Notes: generated by a model not told the origin, from the letters alone. A stretch of DNA of 64,000 nucleotides from Diadema setosum (GCA_033980235.1 CM067075.1:11382292-11446291), one strand, 5' to 3'; positions 21,802 through 33,871 are shown, numbered from the stretch's first letter. Numbers and translations: made by a program.

Positions 21802-22225
21802 ATATTGTGGCCAATATCCAAGGCTCGGGAATTATTTTGACCAGTCATCTTTGGAAGGCTTGAGATTTCCAGCACTGAACGGTTTTGGATAGTACTCATC
21901 CTTTTTTCTTTTTTCTTTTTTTTTTCTGGCTTGCGTAGAGACATTCATGACACACGATGTATGCTTTTGTGACACTTGTCAATTTTTCTCAGATGTCTTT
22001 CTGAACAACTTTCTACCAAGTGGAATCGACTTGCTGCGCAAGTGTTGTTGAGAGGGGTTGAGAAGGGGTTTCAAGATACCTCGATGGTGCATGCTCAGAT
22101 CATACGATAAGCAAAGCCCGGGAGTGTCAGGCCATCGATGGTGACATGAGTTGTTAAAATTCTCGTTGTGTCAATTGCATGGATGATTATCCGTGCATGA
22201 TCTGTGAATTTCAGAAAGGATTTAT

Positions 22226-23018
22226 CTATGTGGTAGAAGTCCCTTCACTACATTTGGTTGTAGAAGTTGGGAGCTCACAAGACCCAAGGCCTCGTGAAGG
22301 AGGGTCGCCCAATTTTTGCTCTCGATTTTTGGTGTGAGAACTGCTTGGCCATTCGATGGCAATTGAGCATTTGCTTCGCGATTTTATAGAGCACTTACCT
22401 TCTGATATGGGCAGTGTGACTGCCTTCATTAGCAAATCAGCCAATTTTTATATTTGGCCCAAATGAGATCAGAATTTAAGTTAAAATCAAATTTGGTACC
22501 AGGCTTTGAAAGAGTTTGGCTGTAAGGACATGGCATCCGGATCAATTCGGTTGTCAAAATGACCATAACCACAAGGGCAGAGTCGAGCTGGCCACCCATA
22601 CAGGGCAACGCAATCAGTTTTGCCAGGAAGGAGGCTGACATGAGAATATCGTCGTCTGTTGAGCTGCCGATGGGGATGGCTAGCTCGCTGAAGTCTTCGA
22701 TGGGCGGGGCAGCGCCCCTGTCCCCGCGGACATGGCTCGCATGTCCGGACTAATCGCCGGGAGGAGAAGCTCTCCTGCACCAGCTGGCATGGCTCGCATG
22801 CCGTTTGTCATTACCACGGTGTGCCGCCGCCCTATCCATGAAGCGGGAGAGTATCTCGGTCCCTCTAGTTGAGCTTCAAGGCGGCCTTCCATGCCCTGAT
22901 CTCCCCGCGGGGATGGGGGCTGAGAGGTAGCGTCGTCTTCCTGATCAATAGACATTGGAGTTTGAGATGTATAATCAGGGAGGTGTCTCACCTCCCTGGT
23001 ATAATTCACTGCCGTCAC
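22226..23018 (-). pseudogene. DIRS gag-like ORF1 remnant in three frames
   Basis: Frames of 112 aa (22680-23018), 70 aa (22429-22641) and 72 aa (22226-22444) lie end to end in different registers, which suggests one ORF1 broken by frameshifts. The segment with CMGGQLDSALVVMVILTTEL and KFDFNLNSDLIWAKYKNW is the best preserved. Function is inferred from position only: first ORF after the 5' terminal repeat. A micro-palindrome sits in the N-terminal part. Confidence 0.5.
22969..23005. repeat. Micro-palindrome site A: 23-bp insert with 7-bp duplication GTATAAT
   Basis: The insert 22976-22998 has arms CAGGGAGGTG / CACCTCCCTG around TCT. GTATAAT is at 22969-22975 and 22999-23005. Insert plus duplication is 30 bp, so it adds ten codons to the DIRS gag-like frame without shifting it. 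Confidence 0.85.
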
Positions 23019-23021
23019 ACT

Positions 23022-23181
23022 TGAAAAAGATGCTTACTGCCCACTGACACGGGTATTTATAGCCAGCTGGGACTGCCTGGAATTTTTACCTACTTTGAAT
23101 TTCATTATGTGACTTCACTGCCTTAAACACCTGGGAAATGCTAACCTCTGAAGACTTATACGAGTATTACGTAATAGAATC
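23022..23181. repeat. DIRS right (5') inverted terminal repeat with TATA box
   Basis: Reverse complement of 14637-14797. On the minus strand TATAAATA (complement of 23054-23061) followed by CCCGTGTCAGT lies ~40 bp upstream of the gag-like frame, a plausible promoter for the element. Confidence 0.9.
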
Positions 23182-23182
23182 C

Positions 23183-24422
23183 TACACATAAACACACAGG
23201 ACTTCAGCCTATTGAATTAAGACTTGAAGTAATCCTACGTATGTGCGGAATCTTTACGGTACACGCGTACGCAGATTTTCGTTGAGCTCGGAATGTGCTA
23301 GATCTATCGACCTACTTTTTTCAATACAACGCAAAACGGCGTATTTTGCGGTTTTGTTGCAAACTTTACTTTAATTCAGCGGCTGTATAGCGCTAATAAT
23401 ACTGCGTCGCACTAGCAGACTACGAATCCGTGGCCATGGCAAACAATCATGTTTTTGTTGTTGGTTTTGTTTTTAAGCAGACAGTACCGGAAACCAACCT
23501 CGTCCCGTGTTTTTAGTTTTCACTAAATCAATAATTAAGTCATGGTGATGGGCTATAACTATAATCGACTATTAAGTCTCTTCGTAAAACGGAAACTTGC
23601 AGTTGATTTAAAGTTATAGCAGACTTGAAGTTGGATAAAGTTAGCGTTGATTTCACGATCAACGCTAACTTTATCTTGATAAAGCAGGGCCCAGAGCTCT
23701 TTGTCCTGTTGTATTGCCCGTTCATGTTAAGCGACGAGAAAAGGAAATCTTGCAATGCAATAACACTTTCAGCCTGTTTGTTCATGTTGTTACATAATAT
23801 TATAATGCAAACTGTTGAGATCGATCTCGTAACACAGCAACTTACGAAGTTATACGTGACTGTATATTATCTCCAGGTCCAAGACATACGAGATCCAAGA
23901 ACGTACTGCTTTATGTACTTTGAAAACGAAAGAATGTTTGTAATTGATTGGTTTGATCTTTTCTCTATATTCTTTTTTTTTGTCCAGAAGAAACGTTAAT
24001 AAATGTAAACATGTTTTATTTATAAAGAAATAGCATTATATAATTTTATAAAGCGAATCATATATTACGGTACAAAGCAGTTGATCAATCCTCAAAAGTT
24101 TCGATCATGGACAGCGTTACAACCTTTGGCATGCTCTCGACTTTCTAATCTGTTTTTCTTTCACACCTACCGTGAGCATTTTGTGCCATAATACACCATT
24201 TCTGACATTCTTATCTCTTATATTTTCACCCCTAACATTGTCATCACTGACACTTTTACTCGTGGCATTTTATCCCAGACTTTTTTTTTCTTTTCTTTTT
24301 TTTTTTACCCTGACGTCTTTTCACCCGGATATTTTGCCCGCTTACATTTTTTATCCACCTGAAATTGTTACAGCTGACATTTTACGGCTTAGATTTTTAA
24401 CCCCCACACTTTTCAAACTACT

Positions 24423-24423
<1 letters not shown>
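23183..24423. other. Unassigned AT-rich DNA with a short MITE
   Basis: A small palindromic element at 23560-23695 carries AGTTAGCGTTGAT/ATCAACGCTAACT and ends GATAAAGCAGGGCCC, like those near 13538-13680. A pyrimidine-rich stretch with T runs lies at 24170-24420. No gene seen. Confidence 0.5.

Positions 24424-24470
<47 letters not shown>
24424..24470. repeat. (TA)n microsatellite
   Basis: About 23 TA units directly abutting the left end of the large foldback element. Confidence 0.95.
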
Positions 24471-24473
<3 letters not shown>

Positions 24474-26997
24474 GAAAGAAATTGGACTGAGGCGGGACGT
24501 TGCTTTCGATCTTAGTCTCCCTTTTATTTGTCAAGCTTTCGGCCCGTCATTGGGCCTTCGTCAGGACCTACCAACAGAACGATTATTATATGAATAACCT
24601 GATGTGTCATATAATATATAATGCAATTTCACATATTACCAATCTTCTAAATCATTTCCTTTATATACACAAATCAATCATTCAATTCAATACAAATATC
24701 CAATCTAACCTCAAATCATCATCAGAATAACATCATATGTCCAAAAAATATATAAATAAATTCTTATATCATAATGCTGCCATATAATAATCATATTGTC
24801 TTATAATAATCGCTTAGCATAATGATCACAAACAGAATCATTATACATATCATATTCATATGTCTATTTGCATTGCGTATATGTATACATCCGCATACGC
24901 ACACATACATAAATTCTTATATCATAATGCTGCCATATAATAATCATATTGTCTTACAATATGATTATTCTTAGCATGATGATCACAAGCAGAATCATTA
25001 TACATATATATCATATTCATATGTCTATTTGCATTGCGTGTATGTATACATCCGCATACGCACACACACACACACCCACATACATACGCACATATATACA
25101 TATTCACATAATTCAGACACACACAAGCAAACACACACACACACTCACATACGCACGCACACACACACACAACTCCGGTTGATGTAATACTATCTAAATC
25201 AACATATCCTATTTTATTTCGTATATTACCGAAATATAATAGCGTCAACCCTGCCAAAAATATATCAGCTCTTAGATCAAATGTGTAAACAACAACAATT
25301 TCTGTAAATTACCTGCGTGGTACTCGTGTGGTTATCGTTCATCCCAGCACCGTGTGCTCATATTCTGTTCAAAAATACAATAATTACCATTCAATCATTC
25401 ATAATACCTCTTATTTTGCAGATATAATCAAACATAATCATATTAAAACATCACAAGATCATATTCACAAATCCATCATACACTATTTTCCATATCATTC
25501 TTATCCATGCAGTCAGATCAACTCGTGACGCTCAACAGTAATCATGAATCGTGTGATCATACAATAAATATCAACAGAATTTCACAATAATAGTATTCAA
25601 TCATAATATCTATTATGTTACATAATATAAAAATACAGTCAAAAATAATCATATCAGAAATCACAGATTCATACATTTTCCCAAATGCATCATTGTACAC
25701 CATTATACATTTCATTCATATCAAATCACATGAACTTATTACACTCAACTTTATTCATACATCTTGTGATCACACAATATATCAGTACATATACAAATGA
25801 AATCTCAATAATCACAATATATCTAACCTGAAATTATTTAGGGTGTTTTAACTGTATATGTTGGGTTGTATTTTGTCCTGTCTGGTCATGGCCAAGTTTT
25901 CTGCTACGGGTGTTTTACTGTGAGTCTGAAGTTAGAGTGAGGGGGTTCGGGATGGATAAGAATGACTCTGCATGGATAAGAATGATATGGAAAATAGTGT
26001 ATGATGGATTTGTGAATATGATCTTGTGATGTTTTAATATGATTATGTTTGATTATATCTGCAAAATAAGAGGCATTATGAATGATTGAATGGTAATTAT
26101 TGTATTTTTGAACAGAATATGAGCACACGGTGCTGGGATGCACGATAACCACACGAGTCCCACGCAGGTAATTTACAGAAATTGTTGTTGTTTACACATT
26201 TGATCTAAGAGTTGATATATTTTTGGCAGGGTTGACGCTATTATTTCGGTAATATACGAAATGAAATAGGATATGTTGATTTAGATAGTATTATATCAAC
26301 CGGAGTTGTGAGTGTGTGTGCGTGCGTATGTGAGTGTGTGTGTGTGTGTTTGCTTGTGTGTGTGTATGTGAATATGTATATATGTGCATATGTATGTGGG
26401 TGTGTATGTGTGCGTATGCGGATGTATCATATACGCAATGCAAATAGACATATGAATATGATATATATGTATAATGATTCTGCTTGTGATCATCATGCTA
26501 AGAATTGTAAGACAATATGATTATTATATGGCAGCATTATGATATAAGAATTTATGTATGTGTGCGTATGCGGATGTATACATATACGCAATGCAAATAG
26601 ACATATGAATATGATATGTATAATGATTCTGTTTGTGATCATTATGCTAAGCGATTATTATAAGACAATATGATTATTATATGGCAGCATTATGATATAA
26701 GAATTTATTTATATATTTTTTGGACTTATGATGTTATTCTGATGATGATTTGAGGTTAGATTTGATATTTGTATTGAATTGAATGATTGATTTGTGTATA
26801 TAAAGGAAATGATTTAGAAGATTGGTAATATGTGAAATTGCATTATATATTATATGACATATCAGGTTATTCATATAATAATCGTTCTGTTGGTAGGTCC
26901 TGACGAAGGCCCAATGACGGGCCGAAAGCTTGACAAATAAAAGGGAGACTAAGATCGAGAGCAACGTCCCGCCTCAGTCCAATTTCTTTCAACTATA
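24467..26997. mobile_element. 2.5 kb foldback element with ~1 kb inverted arms
   Basis: Left arm 24471-25511 and right arm 25968-26993 are near-perfect reverse complements; outer ends read TATAGTTGAAAG and CTTTCAACTATA. A ~456-bp unpaired loop (25512-25967) lies between. Each arm contains its own internal ~160-bp tandem duplication (24755-25060; 26380-26720) and a CA/TG microsatellite. No transposase or RT. Insertion next to (TA)n and the core described at 26900 suggest a terminal-repeat derivative of a Penelope-like element, but this is an inference. Confidence 0.85.
26900..26927 (+). ncRNA. Hammerhead-like core in the foldback arm
   Basis: CTGACGA, then GGCCC-AATGAC-GGGCC as a stem-loop, then GAAA: the CUGANGA / helix II / GAAA arrangement of hammerhead ribozymes. 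The mirror copy is in the left arm near 24539-24566 (minus strand). I cannot find convincing helix III and helix I partners, so activity is unproven. Confidence 0.35.
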
Positions 26998-27929
26998 TGC
27001 ATCCAACAATGCAGCACCGCGTACGTTCGGGACCCAGGGAACTATTTCTCACATTATATATATATATATATATATAATACATATATACATACATCTGAAG
27101 ACTCTGAATCTCGACATCTTTACATGGCGTCGGTCTAGGTTGAATATTGTTTTGAATGAGCTCCTACGGGGGGGGGGGGGGGGGAGAGGGGGAGGGGAAA
27201 GGGTGCATTAATGAGCTCTGAACCAATACAAAACTGCATCCGGCAGTAACTGTAACATCATCACAGCAAATTTATCATCTACGACTTTCCGTCGTCGCTA
27301 GAATTTGTCTGTACATTTGCACACGAACCGCAAGGAAGGCCACGTTGCCATAACAATATATTATCTAATTGTGAATTGACAATGTCATGACACAAAGACT
27401 GTAGAAACAGGATGGGGCACATACAATTCCGAACACGCGCACTCACTGGATTACCATTGCCTTGAAACCCCAATGAATTCCTTATTGCTCATCTGCAATA
27501 CCGGGGGGGGGGGGGGGGGATGGGGGAGGGGACGGGTTAACATCACACTAACTTGGCTAATTGATAAATCCATAAAGTGATTTCAAGTGCCTTGATATGG
27601 TTATGTAGTCCTAATAAACTCTTCACGAGAATCTGATCTATCAACACCATGTTCGTGTTGACTAATGAAATAGACTAAAAGAGAAAGAAGGATACTGGTG
27701 ATAAAAGGAAAAAAAAGTCGACACGGAATAAGACTGTTTCACACGTTTCCACTAAATTGCGTTGGTCGCAAGAACAGGTTCATAATACCTTTGGCGATGA
27801 ATGTAGGGATCGAGTCACAACTCTAGCTACCACTGGTGTGTAGGAAAAAAAAAGTTAAACCCCCCCCCCCCCCCACACACACACACACAAAACAAATTTG
27901 TTTTGCACGATGACGTAGCGCAGCGCATC
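26998..27929. other. Unassigned, with G and C homopolymer runs
   Basis: (TA)n at 27055-27075, G-runs at 27169-27185 and 27502-27519, C-run plus (AC)n at 27860-27890. No gene seen. Confidence 0.5.
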
Positions 27930-28830
27930 ACACGTAATTCACATCAACTCAAACTTGAACCTCCTAGATGTAATACTGAATTTTACAAGCGATCATTTAT
28001 ATGCTCAGCAATATCCGATTAGAATAATCTGCCCAAAGAGACACGCTGTTCCCCTAATTTAGAATTGTTTAAAGTAAATTATGATATACACATATGTTTT
28101 TCATACCAGGAGGACCCCTTCTCAATAGTCAATACCCACAAAGGATAAATTATACCAGAGGTTTAATTTATGTAATAAATGTTATTGTTCATTTTCCCCA
28201 ATCAATTTCACAATTCAACTTTAAAAAATCTTCCCAGTAATAAATGACAAAATGCAAGAATTCCTTTTTTTCCTACAAGAAAACAATAATACTACTTGAA
28301 GTTGTTATATTTACATCAATTATGTCACTTGTTGCAAAGTCCATTTTATCCATTTCTGTTTCTATTAATTATGATTTGTTTAATCATGTACTTATGCCAT
28401 TTCTATAAAACGGTTTATTATGAAATAATCATGAGTATGTATATTACTATACATGATTTTATATGCACTATCTAAAGTTACCATTGTACACTGGATTGTT
28501 GTAAGCATATGTCTTTCAATTCTTAAAACCTATTCTCATTGTATCAACTGAATTTATTCGGGGTACCAATTTAAATGTAATTTTGATGTATGTTTTTTCC
28601 CCTTCATTTAACCTAGGAATCGTTTTAGTATTTAATTTTTTTTATCTACCATACTAGTATCATCATGCTTTGTCCTTCGATTTGTATTTAAATGTTTTGA
28701 AATGTATTGTTAGTAACTTTGATTCTGCACTGTTTTTATGTATTTTGCAAGAGGGCCCCGATGAAAACTAGCTAATGCTGACTCGGGCTACCCTTTTTAA
28801 AGATGTGAAATAAATAAATGAAATAAATAA
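27930..28830 (+). pseudogene. CR1/L2-like LINE 3' end
   Basis: The C-terminal ORF2 end reads EFYKRSFICSAISD*NNLPKE (about 27975-28040). The 3' end contains GAGGGCCCCGATGAAAACTA, GGGCTACCCTTTTT and AAATAAATAAATGAAATAAA, the conserved tail of this LINE group. Confidence 0.75.
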
Positions 28831-29714
28831 AACACATACACAGGGTAAAATACTGCATACGGCCTAAGTCTGTTAGGTATGTAGTTATTTTGTAGTGATT
28901 TCTAGAAAGAAAGCATGCATGCTGGATTTATACTTCCGAGTCTGAAGCGGAGTAAAAAGTTGTGATGAAATAAATTACTTTTTTTTATTGATCAGAATCA
29001 GGAGAGCAATACAGAATCAAAACAATAACTTTTTTGGGTAACACAGAACTATAATACGAATAGAGGAAACACAGAAGACTTTTTAAACCACGTCGAATGG
29101 TAAATGCAGTTCTTACAAAAATAATGGTGAATCTTGCAAAAGACCTGTAAAATTCAAAACAAACAAGCAAACTATTCTTTGCAAAACTTTCTACAAAACT
29201 TTTACAAAATATACAAGCTCTCGAGGAATCAGTAAAGTTGGCACTCCCCAAAGTATTGTCTTTTGTAACAACGTAACATCGTAGCATTAAGCTGCTGGAA
29301 TACCGAAATTTCAAAGGTCCACATAGTATAAATATCGTATAAAAAGAGTTTCACTCAATCTCTTCCGTCTGATTTTGTGCCCGAAAAGAGAAAGCACGTC
29401 AATCGACCGTAGGGAAACGACACAGTCAAATTAAAATATTGTTTTTTCTATCGCTTTCTCGTATACAAATAAGCCTTGACAAATTTGGTTGACATTTCTC
29501 TTATGATAGAAAGGTATTTTATGCACAAAATGGAAAAAAGTGGCAAAAATAATGCTTTGACACAAGTTTTTCCATTGAACATAAATTTCTTGCATGCCAG
29601 CAAGTTTAAGTTCTTCCATTTCTTTAAGTTAACCTTGCGAGTTTGTGAAACAAATAACTACTACAAAAGAAAGTTTCAACAATTACGTTTTTATAATTGC
29701 CCTTTTAAAACGAA
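28831..29714. other. Unassigned AT-rich DNA
   Basis: Only short overlapping frames on both strands; no domain, repeat partner or RNA gene recognised. Confidence 0.5.
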
Positions 29715-30110
29715 GATTTTTGTTCCTTTTCTTTTCTCTTTCTTTCCTCTTCATTTCTTGCTTCATTCATTTTCTTTCTTTCTCTCTCTTTCTTTCCCTT
29801 CCTTCCCTCCTCCCCTTCTTTCTTCATTCATTTTTGACTTTCTTTCTTTTTTTCTTTCTTTAGTTCTTTCGTTCGTTCTTTCTTTCTTTCTTTCTTTCTT
29901 CTTCCTTTCTTTAGTTTTCTCTGAATTCCTTCTTTCTTTTTACTTATTCTTTCTTTTCTTTTTTTATTTTTCTTTCTTTCTTTCTTTAAATCCTTCTTTC
30001 TTTGCATTCATTCATTCTTCTTTTTTTCTTTATTTTCTTTGATTTCTTTCTTTCTGGTATTTTTCTTTTATTCAGACTCACTTTCTCTGCGTCTTTCTAC
30101 AGAAAGAACT
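29715..30110. repeat. ~390-bp polypyrimidine (CTTT)n tract
   Basis: The plus strand is almost entirely C and T with CTTT/TTTC units, which gives a long artificial open frame rich in F, S and L. Capable of triplex (H-DNA) structure in principle. Confidence 0.9.
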
Positions 30111-30306
30111 TTTTTTCAGACTTACGATGGGCCCTCTTGATAAACAAAATAAGGAGAAATCTGTAGTTTTTTAATGAATATCTCATCATTTTTGAAGACG
30201 TCTCATACTTTCGTTCACTATATATGTTATTTTGTTTCCTGAATTGTTTTCATCTCGACCGAACTTGTGCAGTTTTATTCTATAGACTTTTTGCTTTCGA
30301 TCATAC

Positions 30307-30656
30307 CTACAGTCAGACCATTATGTTATGTTACTCCCGCACGCAGTGCGCACGGGGCTGCTTCGTGCGGCTGCGTGCAGGTTCGTGCGATCTCGCACGG
30401 GAGCGTTATGGCTCCGTGCGCCCCTGTACGCGCCCGTGCGTAGTCGTGCACCTCCGTGCGGATCTGCACGCCCCCGTGCAGATCCGCACGCTGCGTGCGA
30501 ATCTGTACGCCCGCGTGCGGATCCATACTCCCTCGCACGCTGTCGCACGGGCCCGTGCGAGTGTGGCGCACGGACCCGTGCAGCTCTGCCGCACGGACCC
30601 GTGCGGCTATGGGGTGCGATTTCGCACGGCCCCGTGCCGCCAGTGCTTGGTTCCCG
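30307..30656 (+). repeat. GC-rich array with 10-bp period, copy 1
   Basis: Starts CTACAGTCAGACCATTATGT, then TTACTCCCGCACGCAGTGCG, identical (inverted) to the other copy at 53160-53508. The body is a run of ~10-bp units of the form CGTGCNNNNN or its complement GCACG, e.g. CGTGCGGCTG, CGTGCAGGTT, CGTGCGATCT, CGCACGGGAG. The array has few stops, so several frames stay open; I read them as artefacts. Confidence 0.85.
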
Positions 30657-30686
30657 CATGATCCCATCCAACCTCCCTGGTTCCCG
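30650..30686. repeat. Micro-palindrome site F (imperfect): insert with 7-bp duplication GTTCCCG
   Basis: GTTCCCG at 30650-30656 and 30680-30686 flank a 23-bp insert beginning CATGATCCC and ending ACCTCCCTG. The right arm belongs to the CAGGGAGGT family; the left arm instead resembles CATGGACCC of the insert at 49255. Confidence 0.6.
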
Positions 30687-30718
30687 CAGTGCTTACATGG
30701 TACATGTACAGTACGTGT

Positions 30719-30756
30719 GTGTTATCAGGGAGGTGAGTGTACCTCCCTGGTGTTAT
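30719..30756. repeat. Micro-palindrome site C: 24-bp insert with 7-bp duplication GTGTTAT
   Basis: Insert 30726-30749 has arms CAGGGAGGT / ACCTCCCTG and loop GAGTGT. GTGTTAT is at 30719-30725 and 30750-30756. Confidence 0.85.
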
Positions 30757-30980
30757 CAGGCGTGTACCGCGTGCGAGTCCATGTGCCATCCCCCCCCCCC
30801 CCCCCCCCCCTCGGCATATGAAATGAGATGATTCCCGACAAGACTAGTGCGTACAAGGGTTGTTATTTGCGCATTTCCAGTCAGTTGGCAAGCCGAAAAC
30901 CCCGTCTAGAATATCCAAGTTCTCGCACGCGTGACCTCGAGTTGACCCCGCAGAAGATGATCAGTGAATTACGTTTTCAC

Positions 30981-31013
<33 letters not shown>

Positions 31014-32248
31014 GGACAGGTTAAGGTTAAAACCTGAATGCAATACTGTTTAAATTTTCACGAATGACATGAAAGGCCATCAGGCATCAACTTCGTGCAT
31101 GGCTATATACCGATGTACCGGCACCGGAAATAATGGGTTCACATACTCTTCTAAAATTCTCCGACAAGTCTTCTTTTTCATCGTAGGGCACCAACGAACG
31201 TATATAGTAACATGTAAACGGAAGATTATGTAAGATGATACCTACAAGGTGTGACGTGCGTGATGATTAGATGGGTCAACAGCCAGCTGAAATCATAGGG
31301 ATATCGGGATATCATGCCTTAATTTACTCTGCACGAAATCTCGAAAATATCGTACTGTCCCACATATAGAAATTGACGTTTTCTGGATGCCCTTGTTTGT
31401 GTGTTATGAGCGACCCAAGCGTAACTGACATGGTCAGTTATAAGCGTCTACTATCTGTGATATACTGTACTTGTGTCTGTCGTTGGGCATTATGTACAAG
31501 TAGCCTACTGCCTCTTTCTTGGCCACTCTCTCTCTCTCTTTTCTCTCTCTCTTTCTTCGATTGTTTGTCTTCCTTGATCTTGTAATTCATAATACAGTGT
31601 ATGTTTATTTGGTTTGTTTTTTTTTCAATCCTGATGATTTCTTCGACTGGAAGTGCTGTCTGATTCTCAGTTTCTTTCTCCACGGTGAAAATCCAATCGA
31701 ATTCCCATTGAAAATAATGCCACCAATCATTCAGATCACTCTCTCTCAATTCAAAGCATCCTAGGCATACACTCAAATACCAGTATACTATAACTACTAG
31801 TTATACCGTTCACTTCCGTGAACACAGTTAATTAACCGTATATCGAAATTCCGCTTACATTATCCACTCTGTTGTTGTTTTTTTGTTTTTTCTCGGTGAA
31901 AACAACATTTTGACGTAGCAAAAGAAACTGCTGCTCCCAAGGACTGGTACTATGGGAGGCCATTGTATCTATTCTTACTACATTAGTAGGCCTACATAAC
32001 TAGGCAAAGAACCTTTGATACATCATTACACATACCTTTATCATTATTTAGTAAAATACCAGTACATTCTTTTTCATTATTATTATTAATAACAGAGAAA
32101 GGAGCACAATCGACGAGTTGTTTTCCTTTATAAATGTATATACATACACGTGTATCCATATATTTATTACCGGGTACATGTAGGTGTTGAAAGAACTACA
32201 TTGTAGTGAAGTTTCAAGGTATCCATCAATCTTCATGGCAATGTATCA
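30757..32248. other. Unassigned, with homopolymers
   Basis: A ~22-bp C run at 30789-30810, a ~29-bp T run near 30985-31013, and (CT)n near 31525-31555. No gene recognised. Confidence 0.5.
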
Positions 32249-32465
32249 TACTGTAAAAGTGGAAATTTTCGCGGTGTTGAAATTTCCGTGCATTTTGCGC
32301 AACCAGAAACTAGCGCGAAAATAAAAACACGTACTCGAATATTTTTGCTTGCCATACGTTCCTGTGCGTGATGTCTTGATTCCGCGGAGTTAGAAACATG
32401 TGAAACTCTTCTGACCCGGCCTAGTGCGAAAAATTAGTCGCGCGAAAATATCCACTTTTACAGTA
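32249..32465. repeat. MITE, TACTGTAAAAGTGGA family, copy 1
   Basis: TIRs TACTGTAAAAGTGGAAATTT and ATATCCACTTTTACAGTA. The interior (AACTAGCGCGAAAATAAAA, TTTTTGCTTGCCATA, GATGTCTTGATTCC) matches copy 2 at 33686. Confidence 0.88.
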
Positions 32466-33685
32466 CACATAACAAAAATATGTACAGTATGTTACCAAAA
32501 GTAAGAGCTGTATAAGCAGTTTTTCTTACTCTTTAGCAGCATAGTCAAATGTGGTTTATACTATTTTATTCATTAATTTATTTACTCATCTATGTATTTA
32601 TTTATTCATCCATTTATTTTATTCTTCTATTTATTTATTCATTCATTTATTTTTGGTGATTAATTTTTTGGTGGTGGCCTTGGTCTCAGTCTCCAGCCAA
32701 GTCACATGTAAGACCCTTATGCAATTAAGGTACAACTGTCAGCGATCTTGTGAGTAGGAATGCGAGTAGGAACAGTCGGTCTCGACTACGACAGTGATGT
32801 ACAGTGAACATTTAAAAAAATATAAACACCGTGTATATATTCGTCTGGTGCAGCTCATGTAAAAGGCAAATGCATGTACCAGCTAGTTTGAACAATTGCA
32901 GAGCTACACTGTGTCAAGCAGATCTATGCAAATAATTTGCCATCAAGTTTTCACACTGGCAATAAACTACACTATATCATGTTACACAAACAGGATTCTG
33001 AATATTGCTTGAATATTTGTAAGTGAATAAAATAAAGCTAGAATATCACAAATGCTTTTGAGGCAATACCCTGTAAATTACAACATTGTACATGCCATCT
33101 GCACTTTTGGCAAGGTTTTACTTAATTCAGACAGAGATAACTTCAATAACAGTCCAAACTGCATAAAGGTTTGAGGGGGTACAAATGCCCTTGAGTACTC
33201 TGAAGGCAGGTATGTGTATCTACTAGTACAGTGTATTCACGTCCCCAAGGTTACACGATATACACTGTAGGCCTACATCAAATAGAGGGTCACATAAACC
33301 GACAGCTGCAAAAGAAATTTGAAGATGTGCATGACTACATATGAAGTGTATTTACTGTAAACAAAATAAAACATGTTCAAAAAATATGAACTTCATCAAC
33401 AGTCCAAACAGCAAAGAATTTTTGAAGGTGTTGTCTGTAATATGAAGCATGCTTATTGGAAACAAAACGGATTAACTTTGAATACACTTCAAAACATCGA
33501 TAATTACTAGAAATCAAAGGAGAAAATTTTCAGTACAATTGACCCTTATACGTGTAGCACCTGGCAAAATATTTATGTGAAGAAATCTTTCATCCCAACT
33601 TTACCATTATACTGTACACAATCTTATCTGAAATGTCCATAGGCAATCTAATCGTCCAAACATCTGTATTAACTGAATACACATG
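32466..33685. other. Unassigned DNA between two MITE copies
   Basis: TTTAT-rich stretch at 32560-32655. Recurrent phrases such as AACAGTCCAAAC near 33150 and 33395 hint at a tandem-derived repeat. No gene. Confidence 0.4.
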
Positions 33686-33871
33686 TACTGTGAAAGTGGA
33701 AATTTTTTCGCGCAACCAGAAACTAGCGCGAAAATAAAAGCATGCAAATATTTTTGCTTGCCATATGTTTCTGTGCCTGATGTCTTGATTCCACAGATTT
33801 AAAAACACGTGAAGCTCTTCTTATCCAGCCAAATGCTAACAATATGTCGCTAGATATCCACTTTTACAGTA
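33686..33871. repeat. MITE, TACTGTAAAAGTGGA family, copy 2
   Basis: TIRs TACTGTGAAAGTGGAAATTT and ATATCCACTTTTACAGTA; same interior as 32249-32465 with more substitutions and deletions. Confidence 0.88.

Larger units (their letters stand above)
14600..23182 (-). mobile_element. DIRS-type tyrosine-recombinase retrotransposon, degraded and interrupted
   Basis: Gag-like frames, reverse transcriptase, RNase H and tyrosine-recombinase remnants follow in that order on the minus strand. They are bounded by inverted terminal repeats (14637-14797 and 23022-23181), with an internal complementary region at 15090-15207 close to the 3' end. This is the DIRS1 layout. Without the 3.08 kb insertion in RT it would be about 5.5 kb, the usual DIRS size. 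Frames are broken at many points, so it is an old, dead copy. Confidence 0.9.

Noticed and set aside
24400..27000. CRISPR-like or satellite array
   Set aside because: The repetition is two inverted arms with internal duplications, not regularly spaced short repeats.
29476..30042. 188-aa frame rich in F, S and L
   Set aside because: Product of the polypyrimidine tract.
30224..30831. Several overlapping 110-167 aa frames on both strands
   Set aside because: The 10-bp GCACG array has few stops in any frame; overlapping frames with decapeptide patterns are expected from the period.
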